Shown here: positions 1 to 12,773 of the stretch, in pieces
Position numbering within the stretch: the first letter of the stretch is position 1
Layout: each line of letters opens with the position of its first letter
DNA from: Ehretia macrophylla
Lineage: Eukaryota; Streptophyta; Magnoliopsida; Boraginales; Ehretiaceae
NCBI GenBank assembly: GCA_037974665.1
Contig: CM075764.1
Location: 81,677,825-81,741,824 of the forward strand
Length of the DNA: 64,000 bases
Direction: 5' to 3'
Notes under the pieces: model-generated
Told to the model about the DNA's origin: nothing
Database searches by the model: none
Seen by the model: only the letters and a program-made list of their open reading frames with translations
Position numbers and translations under genes: made by a program

Positions 1-80
1 TTTTAAATTAGCCTTGATATTTGACCAAGACCAAAAGCCATTGACCTTTGGATTTGTTTTGTGTCATCTTTTAAGCATTT

Positions 81-86
81 TATAAG
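81..86 (+). promoter_or_regulatory. TATA-like box of RE1 LTR
   Basis: TATAAG in the context TTTTATAAGCC, repeated at 53961-53966 in the 3' LTR. It lies 176 nt upstream of the donor-like GTGAGGG. It is a candidate pol II promoter; no transcription start is proven. Confidence 0.5.
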
Positions 87-2187
87 CCAAAATAAAACAC
101 AAAAACAAGAACAAAAAGAAGAAGAGAAAAACGTGAGCTTGAGGGAGAAAAAAAAAAGAAAATTTTCTTCACAAATCTTCAAATCATTGCTTGAGCTTGC
201 TTAGGATTCCTTGTGAGCCATCCAACACCATCTTCCAACCATTTCCAAGCATCCAAGTGAGGGATTTCATGCCATTTTATGCATTTGAATATATTTTGCT
301 TAAACTTTAATTTCTTGCAAATGTTCATAGCATGCTATTTAATTCATTTTAATGCTTCAAATGTCTTCTATGGAGTTAGTAGAACATGTTTCTATAGTTT
401 TTTTGGCAAGTTCCATGGTTGAATTTGAAGATTGCATGTTAGGAAAATGATAAATAGTAAAAAATGTGAATAGTAAACCCTTGTTGTGATTTTTGTTCCG
501 AATTGTGTTTTCTCAATTTGGTTAGGTGCTAGAAATGTTATAATGCTTAAATGTGTGGTTTAAAGGGGTTGTACTTTGAAAAAATTGAGAAATAGACCTT
601 GAATTGCAAAGGGGACTTTGAAACGAAGTATTGAGTTTGGCTCGTTCGATTATGTAGTTAGTCTTAGAAGGGTTAGAAAACTCTTAAAATGTATTTATGA
701 CGCTTAATTGCTAATCGGATTAGGTAGTTGTAGTACAAACACCTAAGGGGCTTTTCGGTGTTTTTGAGTTAACATACTTGAAAATATGATTTTGTAGCAT
801 TTATGTGGGTCATAAAATGGCTTTAGGTGAATGGTAAAGTTAGATTTGGAATTCATAATCATGTGTGAAGGTTAGAACCTAAATTGTAAGCATTAGAATA
901 GTATTTTGATGCATTTCTTATGAATTACTTGAACTAATTGCATGAGTAGTTGTTTATATTGCTATAATTGCTACAATTGACCTTTATAAGGCTAGTTAAA
1001 TGATAAAGAGATGTTTGGTTAGAGTGCTCAGTCATTTGAAGAATGTTAGGGTGTAGTTAAGTAGTTGATTATAATTACGTGATAAGTGGATTATGTGAGA
1101 ATGAATACAATTTTATGGGTTAAAGAAGTGTTATTTTAACATGACTTGTAATCTAAAGCAATTAGTGCATGTTTAATAATCTTAAAGCATGAAAATAATT
1201 CTTAGTCCATGTTTTATAGTTAAATTAAGTTTAAGTGTTTAAGTGTTGTCATCTTGATTGAATGCTTAATTTGATATTCATTTGTGAGATAAATGAAGTT
1301 GAGCTAGTTATAAAGTTTAACTTGTTAAATGTTAATGTAGTTAATGTCCTTTATAAGATTAAAGAAATGTTTTAGCGCTATTTGTATGATTACTTGGACT
1401 ATGTGGCAATATAAGGTATATAAGTGATTGCATATAACTTCTATTGTTATGGGTTAAGTTAGGTAATAGTTAAGTTAGAATTGGTGAGTTATTTGCTAAA
1501 GTGTTATACTTATAGGAACAAGCGAGAGATTGCATGATTGAGCAAATTTAGGGAGAATTGGAGGGAATGTATGCTATTTTCCTACATATATAGCCTAATC
1601 CAAGGTGAGGGAGTTTTCATCCTTATATGCATCTTAGTTATTTTAATGTTCTTAATTGTGAGAATTAATATAATTGCTTGAATTCGTATGTGCTTATTGA
1701 TTGTTATATTGTGTGCGAGGACAACCTACTTTGTTGTCCCTCAATTATGTGCTTATTGGTTTATCTTGTCTGTTATCATCTTGAGTGCATTGCATTGTGG
1801 TTGCACAACATTATCATTCGGGACGAATGCGATGGGCCGCTCTGGGCGGCATCGGGCTTGCCAGTGTTGCTTGCTCTAGCTCCATACCCTAGTCCTTTAC
1901 TCGCCTAGTATGGAGTATGCCAGGGGGTGTGGGTCGTAAAATCGAGTACATCCGGAGTACCAATTGGTGTTTGGGATGCCAGCATATCGAGGTTCGTGTT
2001 CGTGGTACGTGGTTCATAATACGAAAAGTTGGAGGGATAAGGGTTATCGATTGTATCCTTTTGAAATGTGAAATACTATATTGTTAATTGTTCCTCTACT
2101 TGTATAGATACTGTTCCTTGTAATTATCTATCCCATTGCACGAAAATGTTTTTGAAAAGCTTGTCGGATAATTGTTCCCTCCCTCAC

Positions 2188-2212
2188 TGAGTATACATGT
2201 GTTGTATACTCA
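2188..2212 (+). promoter_or_regulatory. Conserved LTR hairpin (RE1 copy)
   Basis: TGAGTATAC, a 7-nt loop, then GTATACTCA form a perfect 9-bp stem. It follows CCCTCAC and precedes a pyrimidine-rich stretch ending in an AG acceptor-like site near 2235. The 3' LTR copy is at 63598-63622 with small changes. Equivalent hairpins occur in every LTR family of the window with different stem sequences. Confidence 0.7.
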
Positions 2213-2845
2213 CCCCTCTTTCTAATCATCTCAAGTTCGGGTCCTTCAGAGATTAAGAAGAAGAAGTCTAGTTGGTTAATTGCCTTGACTTGTTGCTTAC
2301 TGAGGTGGGATGGCTTGTGTGAAGAATGTGATGTTGTCATGTATATGTTCTATTTTGAGACGTTTGGTCTTGTATGTATTTGTTTATTATCTTGGAGGAT
2401 TGTAATAGTTAGTGTGTTGATGCATAGTTTGGGTCGTAGTGGCATGTAATAACTTTAACTTTGCTTTATTGTTAATATTGCATGCTTGTGTGGTCAGTGA
2501 AGGTTAGTTGGTTGGTTGGACTGAAATTATAAGTAAGTTTAATTGAAAATGTTAGAGTGGTAAGATAAGTTGATTAAAAAGATAAGATTTCAATGGTTTT
2601 AACTTTGCATGCTTGTGTGTTTATAATGTCTTGTCTTGCTTAAGGCTCGGATGGCCATGAAGTTGGGAGAAGTTGTGGAGTTGAAGTTGGAGTATGTTGT
2701 AGAATGTGGTTTATGACTTTATTTTCTGTGAGCAAGTAAACTGATAGTCCTATAAACAGGGAAAACTCCATCCATTTTTCCTCGTTTTTCGTGACCTTGG
2801 GTTTTGGATCGGGGCTCCGGTCTTGTAAGGGATCGAGGTATTACA

Positions 2846-3360
2846 AGTGGTATCAGAGTGTAGTTAGCTCTCAGCCAGGATATGATCCTCAATCTGTTGG
2901 GTAACAACCCTTGAATGTGTGCTTGTGAAATGTGTCTTGAGAATGTGTGTGCTTGTATGTGAAATTGTGTATCTTAAAATGAATGTGTGCGCCTATGTGA
3001 TATAGTTGTGTGTTATGAGCTAAATGTGTGTCAAGTGAAGTGAAGTGGCTAATCGTGAAACAAAGTGACTCGACTCTATGGATTGTTACATGCCTGAACT
3101 TTTGATTGTCATGTGTGTATTTGAGTGTCTTGGAATAAGTTGTGTTGTGATTTGTATTAGTTGTGTTCTGATTTGTGTTTGAATTACTTTGTCGATTAAC
3201 TGGTTTCTATAAACTCTTTTATAATCTTGGTTGCATGATAGCTTAGAGAATATTTGTATATATGTGATATCCTGGCATTCATGCATAACCCGTTGAAATG
3301 GTAAGAAATTTTCTTCCTCCCCCTGAAGTGAGGTATTAGTAGCAGACATTCCGTTATGTG
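2846..3360 (+). mobile_element. RE1 internal region, left part, with primer-binding site
   Basis: Begins with the primer site TGGTATCAGAGT at 2848-2859, two bases after the LTR, complementary to the 3' end of initiator tRNA-Met. It is followed by GTGTGCTTGTG-rich low-complexity sequence and by a block (about 3265-3360) that is recognisable in RE3 and RE9 internal regions on the other strand. No gag-like protein is present. RE2 interrupts it after ATGTG at 3356-3360; the internal region resumes at 38772. Confidence 0.85.
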
Positions 3361-5817
3361 TGTGACGCCCGAGACCTAAAGCATGCATACATTATTCATT
3401 TGCATATATTTAGTGCATTTACTTGTTAAACATTTATTTGTTATAAATGTGCAATTAAATATTTAATTAAGTTCTACTATTAAATTTTGAGTTTAATTAT
3501 TTTAGTAAACAAATAAATGTGTATTTCTATTATTTTCATAAAAGCTTTTAAAGAAAATTGTGCATTTTTCACTTAAAAGACTATTTTTCAAAAAGTTACT
3601 ATTCATAAGCATTTTCGATTGAGCTTGCCTTGGAGTGTTCTTGAGCCACCATTAAACTTCCAACAATGTTCCATAGCCTTGTGAGGTGAAGGATTTTTGA
3701 AAGAATTGCATATTTGTTCAAAACTTTGTTTATGTCAAATTTTCATTTTGTTATACATTGCTTTGAATTGCGTTTTATTGCTTCAATTGCTCTTTAATAT
3801 GTATGTAGAGTAAACTTTTGAAGTTAGATTGGATTTTGAATGGTTGAATATGGATATTGGAGAGTTTGGAAAGAGGGTGAATAGTATCGTGAATAGTAAC
3901 TTCGAATTTTGGGATTTTTGGTTAATTTGGTGTGATGAGTTTGAATTGATATTATCTAAGGGTGCTATGGGTGCTAGTAAACCTAGGTTGGTGATTAAAT
4001 GTGTTTGGATTGATTGGAATTGGATTAAATGTGCTAAATTGGCTTGGTTTATAAAGGGGCTTTGCGTAAAATGTTAATTCGGGTGCATTTGAATGCTATG
4101 ATTGGTGTTTATTAGGTATAGAGGTGCTAAATATACTTTTATGAGATTCGTTTGAGGATTGGTTTGGCTAGTTGCTTTGTAAATCGACTAAGGGGCAAAC
4201 GGGACTTTTGTGATAGATGGAATTAAAAGGGTGTTTTCATGGCATATAAGTAGATCATAAAGTGGCCTTAGATGTGTATGATGGTTGGTTTGTGGACTAC
4301 ATGACTTATGTTTCGATTGTATACCAAATTGCATTAGTAGACAAAATGGGACATTTGAGCGAAGTGTTGATAGGGTGTGTTTGAGTGTTTTGGATAGTCT
4401 TCTATATGCTAGGTGATAGTTATGATGCATTTATGGTATTAAATTGGTGATTGGATTTGGTAGTTGTAGTTCAAACGGGCTAAGGGGAAATTTAGAGTTT
4501 TACGGCAAACAATGGTTAAAGTATGATTTTATGTGGTTGGGAGGTGTCATAAAGTATGCGTAGAAGTTGGTATAGTTGGTTTTGGGGTTTCGTAGCTTGT
4601 GTGAAGTTTAGAAGTTAAAATGCCAATTTTTGGAAAGGGGTTTTAGTAGACTTCTTGTGATTTGAACTTGGATTGTTGCCTATTGTTATTTGTTATATAG
4701 ATGTACTTCTATGGATGTTTATTGAGACAATGTATTGTAGTTTAGGTTCTTATCTTGAATCGGAGTTTTAATATGTTTAATTGTCTAATTGTGATTAGTT
4801 GAATTGTTACTTTTCCTTATTTGTTAAGTGTTTTATTTTTGTGTGAAGCATGTCTAATTGGATAGTTAGATAGTTGGTCAGAGCTTGTTAGAGTCTTGTT
4901 CTTTGTGTTTTATTTGGAAATTAATGAAACTAGGATTTGTTTATAAAATATGCTTGTTCAGTTCATGTGTTTAGTTGTATTTGTATAGAATGTCATTTTC
5001 TTTTAGAGAAGTTCTTAAATCCAGTTATATGTTACTTTGTTAAAGGTTGAGTGAACATGCCCATATCTCGTTATATTGCCATATTGCTTGTTAATTATAT
5101 AGTATGTGCTTTCCTTGTATTGCTATAGCCTTTTATAGTAGTTGGAATGATAGTTGGGTTACTTGAGACTTTAGCTTGTTTGCTAAATGAATTGTTAGCT
5201 TAGAGAGAATATAAATAGTTTAAATGTAAGTAAACAAGATTGTATTAAGAGTTGTTAGTTGACATTGTACAATTGAAAGACTAAATTGCTAACTAGAAGT
5301 AGGGATGAGGTAACAAGTTAAAGGCTAATGAATCAGTTTATTTATATGTATTAAGTGCTATGTTACAGTTTCAGTTACAAATGCTTAGAGTATAAATAAA
5401 GCTATGAAGTGTTCTTGTGAAGCTAGCTCACTTGGTATTGTAGGTTATTTGCTAAAGTGTTATACTTATAGAGACAAGCTAGAGATGGCATAGTTAAGCC
5501 AATTCTAGAAGGTTGAAGTGAATGTAAGCTATTTTTCTAACATGCTTGGCTTAATCCAAGGTGAAGGAGTCTTCATCTCTTCTATGCATCTTAACTTTTT
5601 TTATTGTTTCTAGATTGTATTATTTAGTAATTGATAAAGTTTATATGTATTATTTACTTGCTATCTTGAGTCTTTTCGTGTTATTTGTGATTAACTGCGA
5701 GGGCAGCCTGCTTTGTCGTTCATCTTACGTGATTTGATAGTCTTGGCTCTCGTAATCTTGACTTCGGGATGTGCAACCTTTTTGGACATGGTAGTGTCGA
5801 GAAACACGGGCGGTATC
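3361..5817 (+). mobile_element. RE2 5' LTR, left part
   Basis: Starts TGTGACGCCCGAG and is repeated at 14868-17630. Holds a donor-like GTGAAGG at 3686 after CCTTGTGAG, and the doublet GTGAATAGTA near 3878-3900. An 82-codon open stretch at 3829-4077 also occurs in the other LTR copy, but the differences between the copies are mostly amino-acid changing, so I do not call it a gene. Interrupted by RE3 after GTATC (5813-5817). Confidence 0.9.
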
Positions 5818-8406
5818 TGTAACACCCTGATCCCTCTCGAGACTAGGAGTTCTATTAATCAATCTAATCGCAACCCAATTCCAAACCCGACATAAAATTT
5901 AGGGAAAGATGGACGGAGTCTCCCCTATTTCTAGGCAAAAAACAAACCTGCGACAACATATAAGTGGACTAGCACCGTGTCCAACCATTCAAAATTCCTC
6001 AAGGCCATCCAAGCCTCGGTTCTCAACAATTAGACACAACAAGTATATATATACATTTCCAAGTACCCAGACTACTCTAACTCTTTTCTTTACACAATAC
6101 AAACATGCATTGAAATTAAACTATACTAACTGAATACATAAACTAACTTATCATACCACTTCAATAATCTAGTTAAACTTAAATTACATTCCTTTTAACA
6201 CTAAATACATACATTACATGAAAATATACATCGCATGAAAGTAAAATCTTTACATCTTTGACAACTCAAGCCACATAGCATGCAAGGCAACTCTTCAAGC
6301 ACGATCTATCACATAACCACGAACTTTCCAGCTAACATGGTATTTCCTGAAATATGGTGGTGAGGGGTGAGTATACACAACACGTATACTTAGTGAGGGC
6401 GGAACAGATATCGAGGTGGAGAGAAAGAAAGTCGTGCAATGCAAATAAGACAGTTAAGCAATATATCCAATAAGAACAACAATCAATATAATCAGCAATA
6501 CAATAACAATTAAAGAAGACATTAACACAACCAGTCAAAGCTATACCACACTTCAAAGGCTATGGTTCACTCATACGAGCAATGTACCATTTCACGAGCG
6601 ATACATCAATCTTGAGCTTGATGTTGACAACGATGACAATAAGCGCGCAACCACCTTATAACTTCCACTGGGTGTACTCCGGATGTATCCCGACACATCT
6701 ACGACCCAAATCTCCTAGGGCGGCATCCCTAGCAAGAATGGGAATAGGACACGGAGCTAGAGCAACCCAACCTTGGCAGCCTGAGACTGCCCAGAGAGGC
6801 CCATCACTCACACGCCTGACACTATGCAATGCAATACGAGATACAAGCAATAAACGAGTGATAGCACGAAAGTGCAGATTAGTGGCGATATACGAGATAT
6901 TAAACATTTAAAATCAATATTAGCATTCAATTAACTTTTCAAGCATGATTATCATTAACATCAACAAGAACATCAATTAAACACGTAATAGCAGTTCAAA
7001 CACGAAAACGACAATATCACTATTTAATCTCTAGCTTCCAAAGGCAATTATGAGCAAATGAGCTACGAGATTAAGAAACCGATTTCACTACCTTTACTTA
7101 GGCACTACAAGGCACGTTCCTATGTCACGAAACTTCACTTTCCCAACCGAAGCCCAAAAGTCCACCTACTACGTTTGAACTACAGCTATGCCAACCGGAC
7201 ACTCAATCAACGCCACAACAGCGCCAAAAGTGCTTCCATGCCCTCAATAGCAAAACCCCCAACTCAATTCAAGCACGGTCAAACTTGGTCAAACGGCCCC
7301 TTTACGTTTCTTTGTCTAATTTTCAATTTTAACAAAGGGCGGTCCGTTTTTATTGCACATTTTATCTTTCTAACATTAATGGCACCTATCCAAATCAAGA
7401 AATCGCAATTCGGATCAAAAATCCAAAAATCTAGGGTTTTACTATTCAAAAACACTATTCATTATTCTTCCCCAATTTCAATTTGCGTTTCTAGCCATAA
7501 AAATTACTAAATAACTATCAAACAATGCTCTACGATCATTATAGAACCTAATTCAAACAACAAAAGGCATTTAAACACAATATAAAACAAATCTAAGAAA
7601 TTGAAACCAAAATTCAAATTTCATTAAAAATGCATAAAAGCGTAAAAACCCTCACAGAGATTGAAGGAGAGGACTCGCAAGAACCCTAGCCACGATCGTC
7701 GTCCAATTCCACGCAATATTGCACAAGAAAAATGGAAGCAAAATTCTTTTTTTTTCTTTGGGAGTTTCGGCCATGGGGGGGGGGGATACAAAGGGAATTT
7801 TGGGTTTTGTTTGTTTTGATTTTTTGCCTTGTTTTATTTTTAAAAGATGACAAAGGGCATTTTGGTCTTTTGCAAAATCAAGCTTAAGTGAAAATATGGT
7901 CAAACTAACTTATTTTGATGTCATTTAATCTAATTCAAGTTAAAACAATGCAATTTAATGCAAATCAACTAAAAACCAATTAAATAAAACTAGAAGTACT
8001 ATTCACAAAATCCGAGAAATATTTCTCTAACTCTCGTTTTTTATGCGCTTCAATCAAACGGTCAATAAACGATCACTATTAGAATGATAAACAATTTCGT
8101 AAAAAATATAATTTTTGAAAAGTAATTTAGTTTAAAATTCACTCTAGCTCAGAGTTACTTTTCCATTTTGTTGAAAATAAATTAATTTAAGTGCAATAAA
8201 ATAAATCCAAGTTTTGAAAACAATCAAAATTGTTGATATTCATTTAAAATAATCAATTCAAATATCATTTGAATAGCTTTGAAGAAATAGAAAATTATTA
8301 CTAGAAATGAATGTTTAACTGAAAATAAACATGAAATTCAATGCTATCATTTAAGATAACAATTAACTAAATGCAATTAAATGTGTGCTGGGTTCGAGGT
8401 ATCACA
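5818..8406 (-). mobile_element. RE3 left LTR (3' LTR in sense)
   Basis: Copy of 10046-12648. Carries the hairpin at 6368-6392, the palindromic block at 6669-6708, and the GTGAGGG donor-like motif (minus strand) near 7650. A run of G residues around 7776-7784 is a length-variable homopolymer. Several short open stretches here are duplicated in the other LTR and show no recognisable domain. Confidence 0.9.
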
Positions 8407-8420
8407 TCCTTCCCCCCTTA
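8407..8420 (-). other. RE3 polypurine tract
   Basis: On the minus strand it reads TAAGGGGGGAAGGA, directly abutting the LTR start TGTGATACC. This is the plus-strand DNA priming site of the element. It is preceded (8425-8442) by an inverted repeat AATTGCG-AGGA-CGCAATT. Confidence 0.85.
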
Positions 8421-10031
8421 AAACAATTGCGTCCTCGCAATTCTTCTTCCAATAGAACTCTACATCTACTGAATCCTTCTGACTAATCTTCATCGATTGT
8501 TGAGCAAGTATACTAAACAAGAAGGCCTATAAGGAAGCTTGAGAAGAAATTTCAAGTAATAAGGCCAAATAAAGGCTCATATGAAGATACCGTACAAAAT
8601 CCGAATAAGAATCCCACTGGCACGAATACCGAAGAAGAACAAAACACCAACTAAGAGCGGCAAGATAATACCAATTAAAGACTAAGCAGGGATACTGTAG
8701 ATAAAATTAACATCACATATTAATGACAAGAAGGATGCCGAAGAAATACACCACATACGAATCTCCAGTAGAAGTTCAACAAGTACCAAATAAGGAAGTC
8801 AAAGAATAGCCAGAGTAGATGCAGCACATATAAGACCAAACTTCAAGACCTCATCGCCATTTGCCGAGTGCAAACTTTATACAACTTATCACCAAGAAAG
8901 CCCAAAGTATTCCACAACATACCGTAAGCAATATGAGATAATAAGTCTGAACAAGATTCCAAGTGTAAAACTTCCAATAAGTGACATCAAGGAAAATACT
9001 AGTAGAATGCCCACTAAGAATTCCAAAGAATACCGTAAGTAGTATTATACAATAAGTATGATAGGAATTCCAAATACCAAACCTACTGAGGAACACTAAA
9101 GAAAATACCCGAAACAATGCTCCAGTAAGAAAGTACCAAGGATTGCCCAATAAGTAAGTACTAGATAAATGACCACTAAGAATTCTATAGAATGCCATTG
9201 AAGAATTTCCAATAAGGGTGCCAGTAACACACCAATAAAGACCGAGACACATATGCCATAGATAATACCATGCAGTAAGTCCGATTGAAACCCAATAGCC
9301 AAGTCTACCAAGAAGTGCCAATAGAAGTTCCACAGAATACCCAATAAGAAAACCAAAGAATGGTCCAGAGAACAACCAAATAGAACCCCAAAAGAAAGCT
9401 ACTCTTTCACAACTGTCAAGCACAGAGGAGGACCTTAGAGATTTGCTAATAACCGAGCTCCAAAAGCAAACACCAACTCCCAAATAAAGACTAGTCAAAT
9501 ACTACTCATTCCCGTCAATCCACATAACTTGGAGGGCCCGCTACTAACCACTTCTCTTCAGGGGAGGAAGTAGTCTTTCTTACCATCTCAATAGGACATG
9601 TATGAATGCCAAGATATCACATTTATACATATATGCCTTAATCTATTATGCAAGCATGTTTGTAAAACAGTTTATTCAACGAAGTCACTCAAGCACGACA
9701 ATCAAGTCAAGCACAACATAATCAATTCAAATCACGGCACAACCAATTCAAGACATTCCAATACACACATTACAAGCAATACTTCAAGTAAATAACAATT
9801 CACGAGGTTGATTCGATTCACGATGCCAATTCGATACACGAGTAGTCATTTCACTTCACGTAACACACCGTTAGCACATATCACATAACTATTTCACATA
9901 GGTGCACACATTCAGGTCAAGACACATTCTCACATACAGGAACACACTTTCAAGACACACATAACAAGCATACAACCAAGGGTTACTACCCGACAGACCG
10001 AGGACCCTGTCTCGGCTTATGAGCTAAACAA
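8421..10031 (-). mobile_element. RE3 internal region without gag-pol
   Basis: About 1.6 kb between polypurine tract and primer site with no retroviral domain. From about 8560 to 9480 the minus strand is a loose quasi-repeat of TTGGTATTTTC-like units, shared in style and position with RE1 (38870-39290), RE2 (14400-14800) and RE9 (59270-59960). From about 9540 to 9990 lies a block shared with RE1 and RE9, rich in GTGTG/CACAC. Confidence 0.8.
8851..9498 (-). other. 215-codon open stretch in RE3 internal region, unknown
   Basis: An uninterrupted, strongly hydrophobic frame (rich in Leu, Phe, Trp, Tyr, Gly, Ser) lying on the quasi-repeat TTGGTATTTTC sequence. I recognise no domain. The composition follows from the T- and G-rich repeat units, and a 125-codon open stretch of the same flavour lies in RE1 (38906-39283). 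It could be a repeat-driven accident or a LARD-specific protein. The accident is more likely. It is reported because length and hydrophobicity are unusual for the window. Confidence 0.25.
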
Positions 10032-10043
10032 GCTCTGATACCA
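10032..10043 (-). other. RE3 primer-binding site
   Basis: Minus strand TGGTATCAGAGC, two bases from the sense 5' LTR (10046-12648). It is complementary to the 3' end of initiator tRNA-Met and primes minus-strand DNA synthesis. Confidence 0.9.
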
Positions 10044-10045
10044 CT

Positions 10046-12648
10046 TGTAACACCCCGATCCCTCTCGACACCGGGAGTTCTATTAATCAATCTAATCGCA
10101 ACCCAATTCCAAACCCGGCATAAAATTTAGGGAAAGACAGATGGAGTCTCCCCTGTTTCCAGGCAAAAAGCAAACCTGCGACAGCATATAAGTGGACCAG
10201 CACCGTGTCCAACCATTCATAATTCCTCAAAGCCATCCGAGCCTCGGTTCTCAACAATTAGACACAACAAGTATATATATACATTTCCAAGTACCCAGAC
10301 TACTTTAACTCTTTTCTTTACACAATACAAACATGCATTGAAGTTAAACTATACTAACTGAATACATAAACTAACTTATCATACCACTTCAATAATCTAG
10401 TTAAACTTAAATTACATTCCTTTTAACACTAAATACATACAATACATGAAAATATACATCTCACGAAAGTAAAATCTTTACATCTTTGACAACTCAAGCC
10501 ACATAGCACGCAAGGCAACTCTTCAAGCACGATCTATCACATAACCACAAACTTTTCAGCTAACATGGTATTTCCTGAAATGTGGTGGCGAGGAGTGAGT
10601 ATACACAACACGTATACTTAGTGAGGGCAAAACAGATATCGAGGTGGAGAGAAAGAAAGTCGTGCAATACAAATAAGGCAGTTAAGCAATATATCAAATA
10701 AGAACAACAATCAATATAATCAGTAATACAATAACAATTAAAGAAGACATTAACACAACCAGTCAAAGCTATTCCACACTTCGAAGGCTATGGTTCACTC
10801 ATACGAGCAATGTACCATTTCACGAGCGATACGTCAATCTCGAGCTTGATGTTGACAACGATGACAATAAGCGCGCAACCACCTTATAACTTCTACTGGG
10901 TGTACTCCGGATGTACCCCGACACATCTACGACCCAAATCTCCTAGGGCGGCATCCCTAGCAAGAATAGGAATAGGACACGGAGCTAGAGCAACCCAACC
11001 CTGGCAGCCCGAGACTGCCCCGAGAGGCCCATCACTCACGCGCCTAACACTATGCAATGCAATATGAGATACAAGCAATAAACGAACGATAGCACGAAAG
11101 TGCAGATTAGTGGCGATATACGAGATATCAAACATTTACAATCAATATTAGCATTCAATTAACTTTTCAAGCATGATTATCATTAACATCAACAAGAACA
11201 TCAATTAAACACGTAATAGCAGTTCAAACACGAAAACGACAATATCACTATTTAATCTCTAACTTCCAAAGGCAATTACAAGAAAACGAGCTACGAGATT
11301 AAGAAACCGATTTTACTACCTTTACTTAGGCACTACAAGGCACGTTCCTATGTCACGAAACTTCACTTTCCTAGCCGAAGCCCGAAAGTCCACCTACTGC
11401 GTTTGAACTACAACTATGCTAACCAGACACTCAATCAATGCCACAACAGCGCCAAAAGTGCTTCCATGCCCTCAATAGCAAAACCCCCAACTCAATTCAA
11501 GCACGGTCAACACTTGGTCAAACGGCCCCTTTACATTTCTTTGTATAATTTTCAATTTTAACAAAGGTCGGTCCATTTTTATTGCACATTTTATCTTTCT
11601 AACATTAATGGCACCTATTCAAATCAAGAAATCGCAATTCAAATAAAAAATTCAAAAATCTAGGGTTTTACTATTTAAAAATACTATTCATTATTCTTCC
11701 CCAATTTCAATTTGCGTTTCTAGCCGTAAAAATTGCTAAATAACTATCAAACAATGCTCTACGATCATTATAGAACCTAATTCAAGCAACAAAAGGAATT
11801 TAAACACAATATAAAACAAAATTAAGAAATTGAAACCAAAATTCAAATTTCATTAAAAATGCACAAAAGCGTGAAAACCCTCACAAAGATTGAAGGAGAG
11901 GACTCGCAAGAACCCTAGCCACGATCCTCGTCCAATTCTACGCAAGATTGGACATGAAAAATGGAAGCAAATTTCTTTTTTTTTTCTTTGGGAGTTTCGG
12001 CCATTGGGGGGAGGGGGATACAAAGGGAATTTTGGGTTTTGTTTGTTTTGATTTTTTGCCTTGTTTTATTTTTAAAAGATGACAAAGGGCATTTTGGTCT
12101 TTTGCAAAATCAAGCTTAAGTGAAAATATGGTCAAACTAACTTATTTTGATGCCATTTAATCTAATTCAAGTTAAAACAATGCAATTTAATGCAAATCAA
12201 CTAAAAACTAATTAAATAAAACTAGAAGTACTATTCGTAAAATCCGAGAAATATTTCTCTAACTCTCATTTTTTATGCGCTTAGATCAAACGGTCAATAA
12301 ACGATCACTATTAGAATGATAAACAATTTCTTAAAAAATATAATTTTTGAAAAGTAATTTAGTTTAAAATTCACTCCGGCTCGGAGTTACTTTTCCATTT
12401 TGTTGAAAATAAATTAATTTAAGTGCAATAAAATAAATCCGAGTTTTGAAAACAATCAAAATTGTTGATATTCATTTAAAATAATCAATTCAAATATCAT
12501 TTGAATAGCTTTGAAGAAATAGAAAATTATTACTAGAAATGAATGTTTAACTGAAAATAAACATGAAATTCAATGCTATCATTTAAGATGACAATTAACT
12601 AAATGCAATTAAATGCTATTAAATGCATGCTGGGTGAGGGGTATCACA
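10046..12648 (-). mobile_element. RE3 right LTR (5' LTR in sense)
   Basis: Sense start at 12648, sense end at 10046. Contains in sense order an AT-rich TATA-like stretch near 12070, the donor-like GTGAGGG at about 11884, the palindromic block 10897-10935, the hairpin 10596-10620 and an acceptor-like TTTCAG|G near 10575. The distance from donor-like to acceptor-like site is about 1.3 kb. Confidence 0.9.
10596..10620 (-). promoter_or_regulatory. Conserved LTR hairpin (RE3 copy)
   Basis: Arms 10596-10604 (TGAGTATAC) and 10612-10620 (GTATACTTA) around a 7-nt loop; eight of nine positions pair. The left LTR copy is 6368-6392. It lies inside GTGAGGG...CCTCAC-type flanks, as in the other families. 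Confidence 0.65.
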
Positions 12649-12773
12649 GCATCGGGCTTGCCGTACTCCCTCGGCTACCATGGTTCCTATTCCCTATCTC
12701 ACTGAGGCATACTCTTCTACCCTATAGGCGTGGTTCACCTCGTTGGGGCATACGGACCTACCTCAGGAGAAAT

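Larger units (their letters stand above)
1..2845 (+). mobile_element. RE1 5' LTR (left end outside window)
   Basis: Long LTR of the outermost LARD-type element. It matches 53881-56306 plus 63440-64000, which is the 3' LTR of the same element, so about 500 bp of its start lie left of the window. A TATA-like TATAAG is at 81-86, a GTGAGGG donor-like site at 257, a palindromic block around 1931-1967, and a perfect 9-bp hairpin at 2188-2212. It ends in ...ATTACA at 2845, directly before a primer site. Short reading frames inside it show no domain and are not conserved in the other LTR. This is an LTR fossil; the match to the right-hand copy is close but clearly diverged. Confidence 0.9.
5818..12648 (-). 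mobile_element. RE3, LARD-type LTR element in RE2's 5' LTR
   Basis: Minus-strand element. In plus coordinates it runs from TGTAACACCC to GGTATCACA. The flanks GTATC (5813-5817) and GCATC (12649-12653) are a target-site duplication with one difference. The LTRs are 5818-8406 (2,589 bp) and 10046-12648 (2,603 bp); the internal region is 8407-10045 (1,639 bp). Primer site and polypurine tract are both in the expected place on the minus strand. It lacks gag and pol and belongs to the same family as RE7 and RE9. It looks structurally complete for a LARD. Confidence 0.92.

Noticed and set aside
3829-4077. 82-codon open stretch in RE2's 5' LTR, repeated at 15688-15936 in the 3' LTR
   Set aside because: Both are copies of one LTR sequence. 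Differences between them are largely amino-acid changing and no domain is visible, so there is no sign of coding constraint.
6582-6911. 109-codon open stretch at 6582-6911, also at 10810-11067, 45845-46120 and 61398-61664
   Set aside because: It spans the conserved palindromic block of RE3-family LTRs; recurrence follows LTR copies and the frame is not kept in full in all of them.
7058-7510. 150-codon open stretch at 7058-7510, with a similar one at 46247-46636
   Set aside because: Lies in the antisense strand of RE3-family LTRs, with no domain and no shared start or length between copies.
9598-9795. 65-codon open stretch resembling one at 60037-60333
   Set aside because: It is the shared, plus-strand reading of the RE3 and RE9 internal regions, whose sense strand is minus. 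Conservation is by element descent.
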